DNA from: Pseudomonas sp. EpS/L25 | GTDB taxonomy: Bacteria; Pseudomonadota; Gammaproteobacteria; Pseudomonadales; Pseudomonadaceae | Reading direction: 5' to 3' | Assembly: GCF_001512295.1 (NCBI RefSeq) | Contig: NZ_LNUP01000002.1 | Coordinates: 1,428,263 to 1,492,262 of the forward strand | Length of the DNA stretch: 64,000 bases | Shown here: positions 21,203 to 29,784 of the stretch, piece by piece | Layout: each line of letters starts with the position of its first letter | Position numbering within the stretch: the first letter of the stretch is position 1 | Position numbers and translations under genes: made by a program | The notes under the pieces: model-generated | Seen by the model: the letters and a program-made list of their open reading frames with translations, nothing else | Database searches by the model: none | Told to the model about the DNA's origin: nothing

Positions 21203-21742
21203 ATGATTCGCGACATTTTGAAGATGGGCGATCCGCGTCTGCTGCGGATCGCCCCGCCGGTAGCCACCGAGCGACTCGGCTCGCCCGAGCTGCGAGAGCT
21301 GATCCAGGACATGTTCGACACCATGGCCGCTGCCGGTGGCGTGGGCCTGGCCGCGCCGCAGATCGGCGAGAACCTGCAATTGATGGTGTTCGGCTTCGAG
21401 CGCAACGCTCGCTATCCAGAAGCGCCACCCGTTCCCCGGCAGGCCCTGCTCAATCCGCGGATCGAGGTGCTGGACGCCACGGAGGAGCTGGGCTGGGAAG
21501 GCTGCCTGTCCATTCCCGGACTACGCGGCGAGGTACCACGGGCGCGGCGTATCCGTTATCAGGGCGTGGACAGCGACGGTCGACCGGTGGACCAGGAGGC
21601 CGAGGGCTTCCATGCGCGGGTGGTCCTGCACGAGTACGATCACCTGATCGGCCGTCTCTATCCGTCGCGGATCCAGGACTTCGCCCGTTTCGGCTTCACT
21701 GAGGTGCTGTTTCCGGAACTGGAGCCGGCTGCGCAACGCTAG
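21203..21742 (+). CDS. def: Peptide deformylase
   Basis: The 179-residue iron/zinc enzyme removes the formyl group from nascent proteins. All three family motifs are present: [10 protein letters not shown] (46-55), EGCLSIPG with metal ligand Cys101, and HEYDH (143-147) with His143, Glu144 and His147. AGGAGG precedes the ATG. No fmt lies nearby, so this may be an accessory deformylase; Pseudomonas species often carry more than one. Its stop codon TAG is supplied by the left end (CTAG) of a MITE-like repeat. Confidence 0.94.
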   Translation: MIRDILKMGDPRLLRIAPPVATERLGSPELRELIQDMFDTMAAAGGVGLAAPQIGENLQLMVFGFERNARYPEAPPVPRQALLNPRIEVLDATEELGWEGCLSIPGLRGEVPRARRIRYQGVDSDGRPVDQEAEGFHARVVLHEYDHLIGRLYPSRIQDFARFGFTEVLFPELEPAAQR

Positions 21743-21920
21743 TGTGGTGTTTCAGAAGTTATCTACACAATTCTGGCGGCGCTTTTTCGGCCTGGGCGGC
21801 GTTGCCACTCCTCGCCATAGCCCTGCTATGACTCGTCGCGGCGCCTGGCCCAGTCGGAACGCCGAACCGCCAAAAAATCACTCGCCAATTCTTGCGTGAA
21901 CTTCTAAAACACCACACTAG
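21739..21920. repeat. MITE-like inverted repeat, copy 1 (182 bp, CTAG ends)
   Basis: The left end begins CTAGTGTGGTGTTTCAGAAG and the right end is its reverse complement with one change (TTTTAG for TTTCAG). Near both ends lie ACACAATT and CGCCAATTCTTG blocks, and the centre holds a hairpin (CATAGCCCTGCTATG). A second copy at 53079-53195 shares both ends but lacks most of the centre. The CTAG at each end looks like a duplicated target site. It encodes no protein and supplies the stop codons of both convergent neighbours. Confidence 0.85.
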
Positions 21921-22554
21921 CATCCTGGGTGGCGAGCCACCCACGCACGGCTGCGGCCAGGTCGGCGAAGGGCAGGGCGCCATCCAGCGCCTCGGCGTCT
22001 TCGATGGGCGCCTGGGCCGAGCGCAGCAACAGGGTCGGCACTGCGGTGATTCCCAGCGCCTCGGCGCGATCCTCGGCGTGCAGCACCAGGTCACTGTAGT
22101 CACCCGCCACGAGGCTGTGCTCCAGGTCCTGGGCATCCAGCCCGACGCGACGCGCCAGGTCGGTGAGCACCGCCAGGTCGCCGATATCCCGTCCCTCTTC
22201 GAAGAAGGCCTGGAACACCGCGAGGTGGAAGGCTTCGAAGCGGTCGTGCTCGCGGGCGAATTCCGCCGCTTCCAGGGCCAGGCGACTGCGCGGCTGTATC
22301 GGGGGCAGGCGCAGCACCATGCCGTACTCGGCCGCCAGCGGATAGACGGCGCGATCCCAGGTCCTTCGCAGGTAATCGCCTGCGGGATCGAGGGGCGGAG
22401 TGGGTTCGGGACGTAGTTCGAAGGCATGCCACTCGATGGCGATTCGGTCGCCGAATTCCTCCTGCAGGCGCGCCAGCTGGGGGAGTTCCAGGTAGCAGAA
22501 GGGGCAGACGTAATCGCTCCAGACATCCAGACGAACGCGCGGGGTGGCGGTCAT
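21904..22554 (-). CDS. DsbA-family (FrnE-like) thiol oxidoreductase
   Basis: The 216-residue thioredoxin-fold protein starts MTATPRVRLDVWSDYVCPFC, so the CxxC redox pair is Cys17/Cys20, followed by the DsbA-type helical insertion and the cis-Pro loop in ITAVPTLLLR. No signal peptide is present, which fits the cytosolic FrnE/2-hydroxychromene-isomerase-like branch. The start at 22554 has CGGAG upstream; an upstream in-frame ATG lacks one. The last residues (ASVVF) and the stop codon are encoded inside the right end of the MITE-like repeat, so the C-terminus was probably altered by that insertion. Confidence 0.9.
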   Translation of the reverse strand: MTATPRVRLDVWSDYVCPFCYLELPQLARLQEEFGDRIAIEWHAFELRPEPTPPLDPAGDYLRRTWDRAVYPLAAEYGMVLRLPPIQPRSRLALEAAEFAREHDRFEAFHLAVFQAFFEEGRDIGDLAVLTDLARRVGLDAQDLEHSLVAGDYSDLVLHAEDRAEALGITAVPTLLLRSAQAPIEDAEALDGALPFADLAAAVRGWLATQDASVVF

Positions 22555-22845
22555 GGCAGTGCTCCGGGAGGGCATCCTGTCGTCCGACCGCGATCCGGGG
22601 TGGATGTTCGCTGAATAGGGCGATATCCGTAGCGGATCGCCGAACAGATCCCTGCCGTGCCAAGCGCGTGTCTTCCTGCTGGCGTCCCGGCGCCCCCGGC
22701 AAGGCTTCACATTCGGAAAAGAAAAGCCCGGCTCCGCTACCGGGAATGCGTGGCGAGCCTCGTTCCAGAGACCTCCGCTGAACCTGTGGCTGCCCTCGGG
22801 TTCGTATGCGGGCAGCTTTTCCTTCAGGCGATAAGGGATATCAAC

Positions 22846-23784
22846 GTGGGTTTCATCGACCGCAAAGTGACCTTCCTTCGACAGACCTTTACCTATGTCG
22901 GCTGGTCGGTGTTCTGGCTACTGCTCTGGGACATCGCCGTGACCGTCGACTACATGATCTTCGTCGATCACCGCGCCCAGCTGCCCAGTATCCCGCTGAC
23001 CCTGATCGGCTCGGCGCTCATCGTGCTCACCAGCTTCCGCAACACCAGTGCCTACCAGCGCTGGTGGGAGGCGCGCACCCTCTGGGGCGGCATGGTCAAC
23101 AGTTCGCGCAGCTTCGGCCGACAGGTGCTGACGCTGATCGACGATGGCGACGAGGAATTCAACGCCCTCAAGACGGTGCTGATCGAGCGCCACCTCGCCT
23201 ATGTGCGCTGCCTGGCCTGCCAGCTCAGCGGCGATTCGCTGCCCAAGGAGGTCCGCAACTACCTGGGCAAGGAGGAGTGGGCGATGCGCAAGGAAACCAA
23301 CAATTTCGCCAACGCCATCCTGAGTGGCTCGGCCAGCCTCATCGCCCTGGAGTATCGCGCGGGGCGGCTGGACAGCATCCGCCTGGAGCGCCTGGAGGCG
23401 ACCTTTGTCGACATGTCCAACTGGCAGGGCGGCATGGAACGTATCGCCAACACCCCCTTGCCCTATCCCTACGTCAACTTCCCGCGATTGTTCATCTTCC
23501 TGTTCTGCGTGCTGATGCCCATCGGCCTGGTGGAGAGCCTGGAGTGGTACACGCCGCTGGCGTCCACCGTGGTGGGCTTCATGTTCCTGGCCCTGGAGAA
23601 GGTCGGCACCGATCTGCAGAGCCCGTTCCAGCGCAGTCGCCACCAGATCACCATGGGCACCATCTGCACCACCATCGAGGGCAATCTGCGGACGATGCTG
23701 CGCGATGCCCGCGGTGGCTACGCCTCGGTCACTGAGATTGTTCGAGACTGTCGGACGTTATCAGACGAAAAGGAATCCAGCTGA
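22846..23784 (+). CDS. Bestrophin-family ion channel (UPF0187)
   Basis: The 312-residue protein starts at GTG 22846 with AAGGGA upstream; earlier in-frame codons belong to a non-conserved leader. It shows the bestrophin pattern: a first membrane helix (WSVFWLLLWDIAVTVDYMIF), the second helix leading into LTSFRNTSAYQRWWEARTLWG, and C-terminal helices (FPRLFIFLFCVLMPIGLVE and a GFMFLALEKVGTDLQSPF region). Bacterial homologues form pentameric inner-membrane ion channels. Its last 56 bases overlap the convergent sugar-binding-protein gene. Confidence 0.9.
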   Translation: MGFIDRKVTFLRQTFTYVGWSVFWLLLWDIAVTVDYMIFVDHRAQLPSIPLTLIGSALIVLTSFRNTSAYQRWWEARTLWGGMVNSSRSFGRQVLTLIDDGDEEFNALKTVLIERHLAYVRCLACQLSGDSLPKEVRNYLGKEEWAMRKETNNFANAILSGSASLIALEYRAGRLDSIRLERLEATFVDMSNWQGGMERIANTPLPYPYVNFPRLFIFLFCVLMPIGLVESLEWYTPLASTVVGFMFLALEKVGTDLQSPFQRSRHQITMGTICTTIEGNLRTMLRDARGGYASVTEIVRDCRTLSDEKESS

Positions 23785-24655
23785 CGTGCTCCGATACCGG
23801 TTGACCCTGGGCCATGGCGAGCGCCACGTCGACGGCCGTGCCACCCTGGCCCTTGGCATCCTGCAGCACGGTCACCGCCAGCTTGCCGGAGCGCAGCTCC
23901 TGTAGTGCCTCGGGGGTGGCGTCGATGCCACCGATGAGCGCGTCCTTGGGATTCTTGCCCGCCTTTTCGAGTGCGCGAATGGCGCCCAGGGCCATCTCGT
24001 CGTTGTTGGCGGCGATGATGTCGAAGGCCATGCCCTTCTTCAGCCAAGCGGTGACGGCATCGGTCGCCTGGTTGCGCTCCCAGTTGGCGGTGGTCTTCTG
24101 CACCACCTGCATCTCGGGATACTTGGCCACCACCTTCTCCACGTCCTCGGTACGCATCCGCGAGGAGGGATTGTCGGGATCGCCCACCAGGATCGCGACC
24201 TTGCCACGGTAGTGCGCCCGCCGCGCCAGCTCTTCCATCTGCAGGGTGCCGGATTCCAGCTCGTTGGAACCGACATAGGCGGCCTTGGCTGGCCATTGCT
24301 CGGGCAGGTACTGGCGATTGAGCAACACGATGGGAATGCCGGCAGCCGTCGCCTCGCGCAGGATGTCCGGCGCGGCCTTGATGACGGTCGGCACCACGAT
24401 CAGGGCATCGACCTTGGCCGCGATCAGGTTCCGTACCTGGCGCTGCTGCAGGACTGGATCGTTGTTGGCATCCATCACGAAGGTATCGGCGCCGAGCTGG
24501 CTGGCATGCTGTTCCATGCTGCTGCGCAACAGGTTCTGGAAGTTGTCGCTCTTGGCGCTGGCGATACCGATCAGGGGTGTCGCCCCCAGGGTCGGGACCA
24601 GCCAGGTACTGGCGAAGAGGGCGACGAGCAGGGAGCTGAAACGGATAGGAGTCAT
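23729..24655 (-). CDS. Periplasmic sugar-binding protein (RbsB/rhizopine-binding type)
   Basis: The 308-residue protein has a signal peptide (about 1-25, ending TLGA) and the type I periplasmic binding fold of ribose/galactose/rhizopine binders: IGIASAKSDNFQNLLRSSME, VDALIVVPT, IPIVLLNR, a VGDPDN turn, IIAANNDEMALGAIRAL and IGGIDATPEAL. No ABC ATPase or permease gene is near. Instead the gene lies 12 bases downstream of a chemoreceptor gene in the same operon, which suggests the binding protein presents its ligand to that receptor. The ligand cannot be read from sequence. It overlaps the bestrophin gene tail-to-tail by 56 bases. Confidence 0.88.
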   Translation of the reverse strand: MTPIRFSSLLVALFASTWLVPTLGATPLIGIASAKSDNFQNLLRSSMEQHASQLGADTFVMDANNDPVLQQRQVRNLIAAKVDALIVVPTVIKAAPDILREATAAGIPIVLLNRQYLPEQWPAKAAYVGSNELESGTLQMEELARRAHYRGKVAILVGDPDNPSSRMRTEDVEKVVAKYPEMQVVQKTTANWERNQATDAVTAWLKKGMAFDIIAANNDEMALGAIRALEKAGKNPKDALIGGIDATPEALQELRSGKLAVTVLQDAKGQGGTAVDVALAMAQGQPVSEHVSWIPFRLITSDSLEQSQ

Positions 24656-24667
24656 GGCGAGGTCCCT

Positions 24668-26653
24668 TCAGACAGTGAAACGATGCAGGAGTTGGCGTTG
24701 TCCCTGGGCCATCCGCGCCAGACCGTCGCTGCTGCGTGCGGTGTCGTCCGCGCCCTGGGCCACCTGGGTGGCTGCGGTGCTGATATGCACCATCATGCGG
24801 CTGGTTTCCTGCACCGTGGTGCTCTGCTGTTCGGTGGCGGTCGCGATCTGCACGTTCATCTCGCGGATGGTCGCCACCGCCTCGCTCATCACCTGTAGTG
24901 CCTGCTGGGAGCCGGAGGCGCGCTGCACGCAGTCGTCCGACAGCGCCTGACTGGTTCCCATGACGCTGACCACCGACTGAATCTTCTGCTGCATTTGCTC
25001 GATCATCTGCTGGATCTCGCTGGTGGAGCCCTGGGTCCGGCTGGCCAGGGAACGAACCTCGTCCGCCACCACAGCGAAGCCACGGCCCTGCTCGCCGGCG
25101 CGGGCCGCCTCGATGGCGGCATTGAGGGCCAGCAGGTTGGTCTGTTCGGCGATGGTACGAATGGCATCGACGATGCCGTCGATGCTCTGGCCATACCCCT
25201 GCAGCTCATGGGTGGCGCCGGTCGCCCGCTGGATCTGTTCAGCCTGCTGCTGGATGCCGCTGATGGTATCGCTGACCGCTGCCTGTACGCGCTGGGTGAG
25301 GCCGAGCGTCTGGTCGACCGCCTCGCGGGTTTCGTGGGCGCGCCGGGCGACTTCCTGGACGGTGCTTTCCATCTGGGTCATCGCCGAGGACGTCGACTCC
25401 AGGTGCTGGGTCTGAGCCTCCACCGCCGCCGTGGTGCGGCTGCTGACGGCCGCGTTCGTGTCGGCGGTACTCGCCAGGTCATCGGCGGATCGGGTCAGCT
25501 CGCCGAAGGTACCCCGCAGCATCTCGGTGAGTTCGTTGAGATAGCCGCCCAAATCGCCGAATTCATCCCGGCTGCCGGTATCGAAGCGAACCCGTAGATC
25601 GCCAGCGGTGACCTGGCGCAGGGCTTCGCGGAAGCGCCGTAGCGGACGACGCAGGCCGCGCGCCACCCACAGGCCGATCAACAGGGCCGCGGCCACTGCG
25701 GCGGCGCTGGCGATCAGCAGCACCAGGCGGCTGCTGTGCACGGTCGCATCGGTGTCCTGCTTGCTCTGGGATGCCATGTCCACGGCCTGGGTACTGAGTT
25801 CACCCAGCTTTGCCAACACGGCGTTCAGTGCCTGCTCGGTGCTCTGGCGCTGGGCGTTCAGGCGGGTCTGCATGGCGTCCTGCTGGCGGTAGGCCTGATA
25901 GAGCCCGTCCGGGGCTTCGAGATCGTGCAGCAGGCCGGTGACCATCACCCCGACATAGCGGGCCGTCCGCGGGTCGACCACGGCCAGAGCCTTGAGACGG
26001 TCGCGGATCACGTCGGTCTGCCCGGTGAGGGTACGATCCAGCTGGGTCTGGTCCGGCTTGGTCGCCTGGGTGGCGAAGCCACCATAGGCCTTGGCCGTTT
26101 CCACCAGCAGCAGTTCGGCCAGGCGCGCCGCTTCGGCACCTTCGGTAGCCTTCTGCCGCGCGGCATAACCTTGCAGGTAGCGCGTCAGGCGATCACCTTC
26201 GACGGTGGCATAGCCTTGCAGTGTCAGGACCTTGTCCTGTGCCGCCAAGGCCTCCTGCTGCAACCGTGCCAGTTGACGGCCCTGGTCTGCATAGGCCTGG
26301 CCCAGTTGTTTTTCCTGTTGCAGGGTAGCAGCCAGTTGCGGATAGCCTTCGAGCAACGCCGGAATCTGGCTGAGCGCCTCTTCGTAGCGCTTGATCTGCT
26401 CATCGAAGGTCTTGAGGGAGACGGCTACCTGAGCTTCGCTCCGGACGGCCAGTAGGCTGAGGATAGCCTGGTTGGCGCTGAGAATGCGCACCCCGAGTTC
26501 ACTGGTGGTGCGGCCGAGAGGGGCGGACTGGTTGGTGATGACCGCGAGGCGATCCTGGATCGAGGCGGTACTGCGGTAGCTGACCGCGACGATGCCGAGC
26601 AGTACCAGAAGCAAGAGGCCGAAACCGCCGGCGACACGTTGCAGGATTGTCAT
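24668..26653 (-). CDS. Methyl-accepting chemotaxis protein
   Basis: The 661-residue receptor has TM1 (about 7-26), a long, wholly helical periplasmic region (28-308), TM2 (310-332), HAMP (about 333-385) and a signalling domain whose hairpin tip reads [37 protein letters not shown] (split here for length as two adjoining pieces around LNAA). The sensor length of about 280 residues fits the helical bimodular (HBM) type, known to bind organic acids or binding proteins. There is no C-terminal CheR-tethering pentapeptide. It is followed 12 bases later by the sugar-binding protein gene, a rare arrangement in Pseudomonas that hints at indirect ligand sensing. Confidence 0.93.
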   Translation of the reverse strand: MTILQRVAGGFGLLLLVLLGIVAVSYRSTASIQDRLAVITNQSAPLGRTTSELGVRILSANQAILSLLAVRSEAQVAVSLKTFDEQIKRYEEALSQIPALLEGYPQLAATLQQEKQLGQAYADQGRQLARLQQEALAAQDKVLTLQGYATVEGDRLTRYLQGYAARQKATEGAEAARLAELLLVETAKAYGGFATQATKPDQTQLDRTLTGQTDVIRDRLKALAVVDPRTARYVGVMVTGLLHDLEAPDGLYQAYRQQDAMQTRLNAQRQSTEQALNAVLAKLGELSTQAVDMASQSKQDTDATVHSSRLVLLIASAAAVAAALLIGLWVARGLRRPLRRFREALRQVTAGDLRVRFDTGSRDEFGDLGGYLNELTEMLRGTFGELTRSADDLASTADTNAAVSSRTTAAVEAQTQHLESTSSAMTQMESTVQEVARRAHETREAVDQTLGLTQRVQAAVSDTISGIQQQAEQIQRATGATHELQGYGQSIDGIVDAIRTIAEQTNLLALNAAIEAARAGEQGRGFAVVADEVRSLASRTQGSTSEIQQMIEQMQQKIQSVVSVMGTSQALSDDCVQRASGSQQALQVMSEAVATIREMNVQIATATEQQSTTVQETSRMMVHISTAATQVAQGADDTARSSDGLARMAQGQRQLLHRFTV

Positions 26654-26742
26654 TGTGTTATCCCCGGAGTGAAAGGTCCGCGGGATTCGAGCGGATCGAG
26701 AAAGCGGCTACAGTCGCTTCCATCGACCTACCCTGGACACAA

Positions 26743-26776
26743 CCCGCCACCAGGCTATCGGCAGCTCTGGGGCGGG
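26743..26776 (-). terminator. Possible terminator hairpin upstream of the MCP gene
   Basis: A stem CCCGCC/GGCGGG extended by CCAG/CTGG lies between the stop of the leftward SDR gene and the start of the MCP gene. Read leftward it is followed only by TTGTG, so it is at best a weak terminator for the SDR gene. Confidence 0.35.
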
Positions 26777-26818
26777 CTTTAGAACGGTTTTACAAAAAGT
26801 TTCTTGGGGCGGATGGCG

Positions 26819-27970
26819 TCACTTGAAGTCCCATTGCATCTGGGCGGGAATGCTGATGTCGCGCGAGGAGTTCACGCAGACGTCCAGGTAGTCGGTGAAG
26901 CGGGGCGGGGCGGCGATGCCTTCCTCCAGCAGACGCTGGTTGTCGAACAGGTAATTGAGGTCGGCGAAGCCACCGTAGAGCTTCAGGGCACGCAGCACCA
27001 GGCGCGGGTTGGCCGGGCCGATGCGCTCGTTGAAGTCCGCGGCAAGCTCCTTGAGGTCGGCGCTGTCCACCTGGCGATAGCGTTCGCCCACCGGGGCATC
27101 GCCCATGGCGCCGGCATAGGCCTGGTCGATCTCACCGAAGGTGCAGGCACCGGCGTGCCCGGCGGAGATGTGATAGAGGCTATGGTTGAGCGCGGGCTTC
27201 AGGGCCAGCTCCACCAGCGCCTCGGCGCAATAGTCCACCGGGATGACGTCGATCTGCTCGTCGAGGCCGCAGGTGAAGCGCTCCAGGGCGAAGCCCATGC
27301 GGAACACCCAGAAGATGCTGCCCGAGGCCTTGCAGCCTGAGCGGCGATGGCCGACCACGATGGACGGCCGGGCGACCACCAGCGGCAGGTGCGGCAGTTC
27401 GTTGCGCAGCTTCAGCTCGATGGCGGCCTTGGAGGCGGTGTAGTCCACCAGCTGCTGCTCGGGTTCCGGGAAGTCCCAGGTCTCGGCGACCGGCGACTGG
27501 CGCTGGGGGCCACAGGCCATGGCGGTGCTCACGTGCAGGAAGCGCTTCAGGCGCCTGGACTGGGCGCACGCCTCGGCGAGGGCGAAGGTGCCATCGACGT
27601 TGACTGGCCAGATCTTCGGGTTACGCGAGAAGGAGGCCACTGCCGCGCAGTTGATGACCTCATCCAGCACCGTCAGCTGCGGCAGGGCCGCTTCGATCCA
27701 CCGGGTGTCCAGCAGGTCGCCGCAGATGATCTGCTCGGGCTGCAGCAGCGCGGCCAGGCGTTCGTCGACATCGTGCATCCGCAGATTCTGCAGGAGGCGC
27801 TCCAGGCCTTCCGCCTGGTTGGCCGCGCGGATCAGGAACCTCAGCCCCTCGACGTGGCCCAGCTCCAGTAGGCGCTGGGTGACGGCGCCGCCGAGAAAGC
27901 CGGTAGCACCGGTGACGAGGATGCGACGCGGCGCGGGGGTGAACTGGATCGAGGAGGAGACAAGCGACAT
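26819..27970 (-). CDS. SDR-family NAD(P)-dependent reductase, thioester-reductase-like
   Basis: The 383-residue protein carries an extended-SDR Rossmann fold: dinucleotide loop TGATGFLGG near residue 20, CGDLLD, INCAAV, HVSTAMA and the catalytic YTASK. The fold and the length of the C-terminal substrate domain (Val/Pro-rich PVDYCAEALVELAL, then SLYHISAG) resemble the NAD_binding_4 (male sterility/thioester reductase) branch, which reduces acyl thioesters. There is no signal or membrane segment. The substrate is unknown. It is divergent from the DUF2789 gene and upstream of the MCP operon. Confidence 0.8.
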   Translation of the reverse strand: MSLVSSSIQFTPAPRRILVTGATGFLGGAVTQRLLELGHVEGLRFLIRAANQAEGLERLLQNLRMHDVDERLAALLQPEQIICGDLLDTRWIEAALPQLTVLDEVINCAAVASFSRNPKIWPVNVDGTFALAEACAQSRRLKRFLHVSTAMACGPQRQSPVAETWDFPEPEQQLVDYTASKAAIELKLRNELPHLPLVVARPSIVVGHRRSGCKASGSIFWVFRMGFALERFTCGLDEQIDVIPVDYCAEALVELALKPALNHSLYHISAGHAGACTFGEIDQAYAGAMGDAPVGERYRQVDSADLKELAADFNERIGPANPRLVLRALKLYGGFADLNYLFDNQRLLEEGIAAPPRFTDYLDVCVNSSRDISIPAQMQWDFK

Positions 27971-28110
27971 GGCAGAGGCCCTGGTTGGGGTGAACGTGGG
28001 CCAACCTTAAGGCGTGACGCTGAAGGAATTATTAAGGCCGGGGAACCCCTTGAGGCTGACGTCTTTCTAGATGCCAATCCTCACCGACCGCCACCTGCCT
28101 GGAGACCACC

Positions 28111-28350
28111 ATGGAATTGCCCGTTCATGACCTGACGACCCTTTTCGAACAGTTGGGCCTCGATTCGGACCCTGCCAGCATCGATGCCTTCATCGCCAGC
28201 CACTCCCCGCTGCCGCAAGAGGTGAAGGTCTCGGAGGCCGATTTCTGGTCACCCGCGCAGAAGGCCTTCCTGAAGGACGAAATCATGGAGGACGCCGACT
28301 GGGCACCGATCGTCGACGAGCTGAACGTCCGCCTGCATCGCCGGGACTAA
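28111..28350 (+). CDS. DUF2789 protein
   Basis: The 79-residue acidic protein matches the DUF2789 family across its whole length: HDLTTLFEQLGLDSDPASID, FIASHSPL, EADFWSPAQKAFLKDEIMEDADW and VDELNVRLH. The family is known only as a small helical protein of gammaproteobacteria and has no assigned role. It is followed 58 bases later by another tiny gene, and a terminator closes the pair. Confidence 0.88.
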   Translation: MELPVHDLTTLFEQLGLDSDPASIDAFIASHSPLPQEVKVSEADFWSPAQKAFLKDEIMEDADWAPIVDELNVRLHRRD

Positions 28351-28408
28351 TCAGAGGGGCAGGATTTCCTTCCTCGTCATTTCGCCAAGCATCGCCCGGA
28401 GAAGCGCC

Positions 28409-28537
28409 ATGAACGCCGTATTCGCCCAACAACAGCCCCAGGATCCGCCCGTCGACGACGAAGACGAGGTGAGCGAAGAGCAGCTCGACGAATCCGTCGA
28501 GGAAACCTTTCCTGCCAGCGATCCGATTTCACCCTGA
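28409..28537 (+). CDS. Small acidic protein (42 aa) ending FPASDPISP
   Basis: This short frame has GGAG 7 bases before its ATG. The 42-residue product is Gln-rich at first (FAQQQPQDPP), then strongly acidic (DDEDEVSEEQLDESVEE) and ends TFPASDPISP. A similar ETFPASDP tail is seen in many small Pseudomonas and proteobacterial proteins of unknown role. The terminator at 28548 follows its stop by 10 bases, which supports expression. Function unknown, probably intrinsically disordered. Confidence 0.7.
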   Translation: MNAVFAQQQPQDPPVDDEDEVSEEQLDESVEETFPASDPISP

Positions 28538-28547
28538 TGATTTCTTG

Positions 28548-28570
28548 GCGCCGTTCTCACGGCGCTTTTT
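28548..28570 (+). terminator. Rho-independent terminator
   Basis: A 7-bp GC stem (GCGCCGT / ACGGCGC) with loop TCTC is followed by five T. It ends the DUF2789/small-acidic-protein unit. Confidence 0.88.
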
Positions 28571-28722
28571 CTACCCTTGATCCTGCTTTCCGGCACATTC
28601 GTCGTACGAGCCCGCCCCGGTGATCAGCAGCCAGCCCTGCGGCTGCTAAGGTGAAGGCGTCGCAACCGCACCACTCGTGTGCTGGCGTGCGACCTGATGG
28701 ACCGTCAATCGCAGGGATTCCC

Positions 28723-29712
28723 ATGACCAAACGCTTCTTCGCTACCCTGGCCGCTGTGCTGCTCGGTGGTGCCGCCTGGCCGGTGCTGGCCGATCCCGTC
28801 GTCATCAAGTTCGCCCACGTGGTGAATGACGACACTCCGAAGGGCCGTGGCGCCCTGCAGTTCCAGAAGCTCGTGCAGGAGCGGCTGGGTGGGCAGGTGA
28901 AGATCGAGGTCTATCCCAACTCCACCCTGGTGGGCGATGCCGACGAACTCGAAGCCCTGAAAGCCAACAAGGTGCAGTTGCTCGCGCCTTCGGTGTCCAA
29001 GCTCAATGGCCTGGCCAAGGGGCTGCAGGTCTACGATCTTCCCTATCTGTTCGACAACCTGGAAGCGGTCAAGCGCTTCCAGCGCCGCGACAAGAGCCGC
29101 GAGTTGCTCGGCAGCCTGGTGGCACACGGTATCACCGGGCTCGGTTATTGGAACAACGGCGGTCGGCAGCTTTCCGCAACCCGCGACATCCGGACCCCGG
29201 CCGACCTCAAGGGACTGGCCTTCCGCGTCGAGTCTTCCGACGTCCTCGCCGCCTATTTCCAGCAGTTGGGTGCTCAGGCGGTCAAGCTGCCGTTCGCCCA
29301 GGTCTACGGAGCGCTGCAGAGTGGCAAGGTGCAGGGCGCGGAGAATCCCTGGTCCAATCTGCTGGGGCAGAAGCTCAACACCGTCCAACCCTATATCGTC
29401 GAAGACAACCACAGCTTCCTGACCTACATGGTCATCACCAATACCAACTTCTGGAATGGCTTGCCGTTCGGGATTCGGGCGGAGCTGGAAGCCATCCTCG
29501 ACGAGGTGACGCTCTCGGTGAACCGCGATGCGGAAGCCATCAACGCCAAGGCCCGCGAGCGCGTGGTGGCCGCCAACACCAGCAAGATCCTGGTGCAGAC
29601 ACCGGCCGAGCGCGAAGCCTGGCGAGCGGCCGTGGCGCCGTTGATCAAGAGATACGAAAGCGAGGTGGGCAGCGATGTGCTGCGGGCGGCCGAGGCGACC
29701 AATCGGCGCTGA
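28723..29712 (+). CDS. TRAP transporter solute-binding protein, DctP family (orphan)
   Basis: The 329-residue protein has a signal peptide (MTKRFFATLAAVLLGGAAW, cleavage near VLA) and the DctP pattern: VVIKFAHVVNDDTPKGRGA, VQLLAPSVSKLNGL, YDLPYLFDNLEAV, LGYWNNGGRQLSA, the conserved Arg in LAFRVESSDVL and the AQVYGALQSGKVQGAENPW motif. Such proteins bind C4-dicarboxylates or other acids and deliver them to a DctQM permease. No dctQ or dctM lies in the window; the neighbours are unrelated. It must work with a distant permease or serve in sensing. Confidence 0.92.
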   Translation: MTKRFFATLAAVLLGGAAWPVLADPVVIKFAHVVNDDTPKGRGALQFQKLVQERLGGQVKIEVYPNSTLVGDADELEALKANKVQLLAPSVSKLNGLAKGLQVYDLPYLFDNLEAVKRFQRRDKSRELLGSLVAHGITGLGYWNNGGRQLSATRDIRTPADLKGLAFRVESSDVLAAYFQQLGAQAVKLPFAQVYGALQSGKVQGAENPWSNLLGQKLNTVQPYIVEDNHSFLTYMVITNTNFWNGLPFGIRAELEAILDEVTLSVNRDAEAINAKARERVVAANTSKILVQTPAEREAWRAAVAPLIKRYESEVGSDVLRAAEATNRR

Positions 29713-29784
29713 GATTGCACGGGCGTCCACCCACGATTTACGGCAAACTGGCACGGCGTCATCCTGACAACAAGAGGAATAGCC

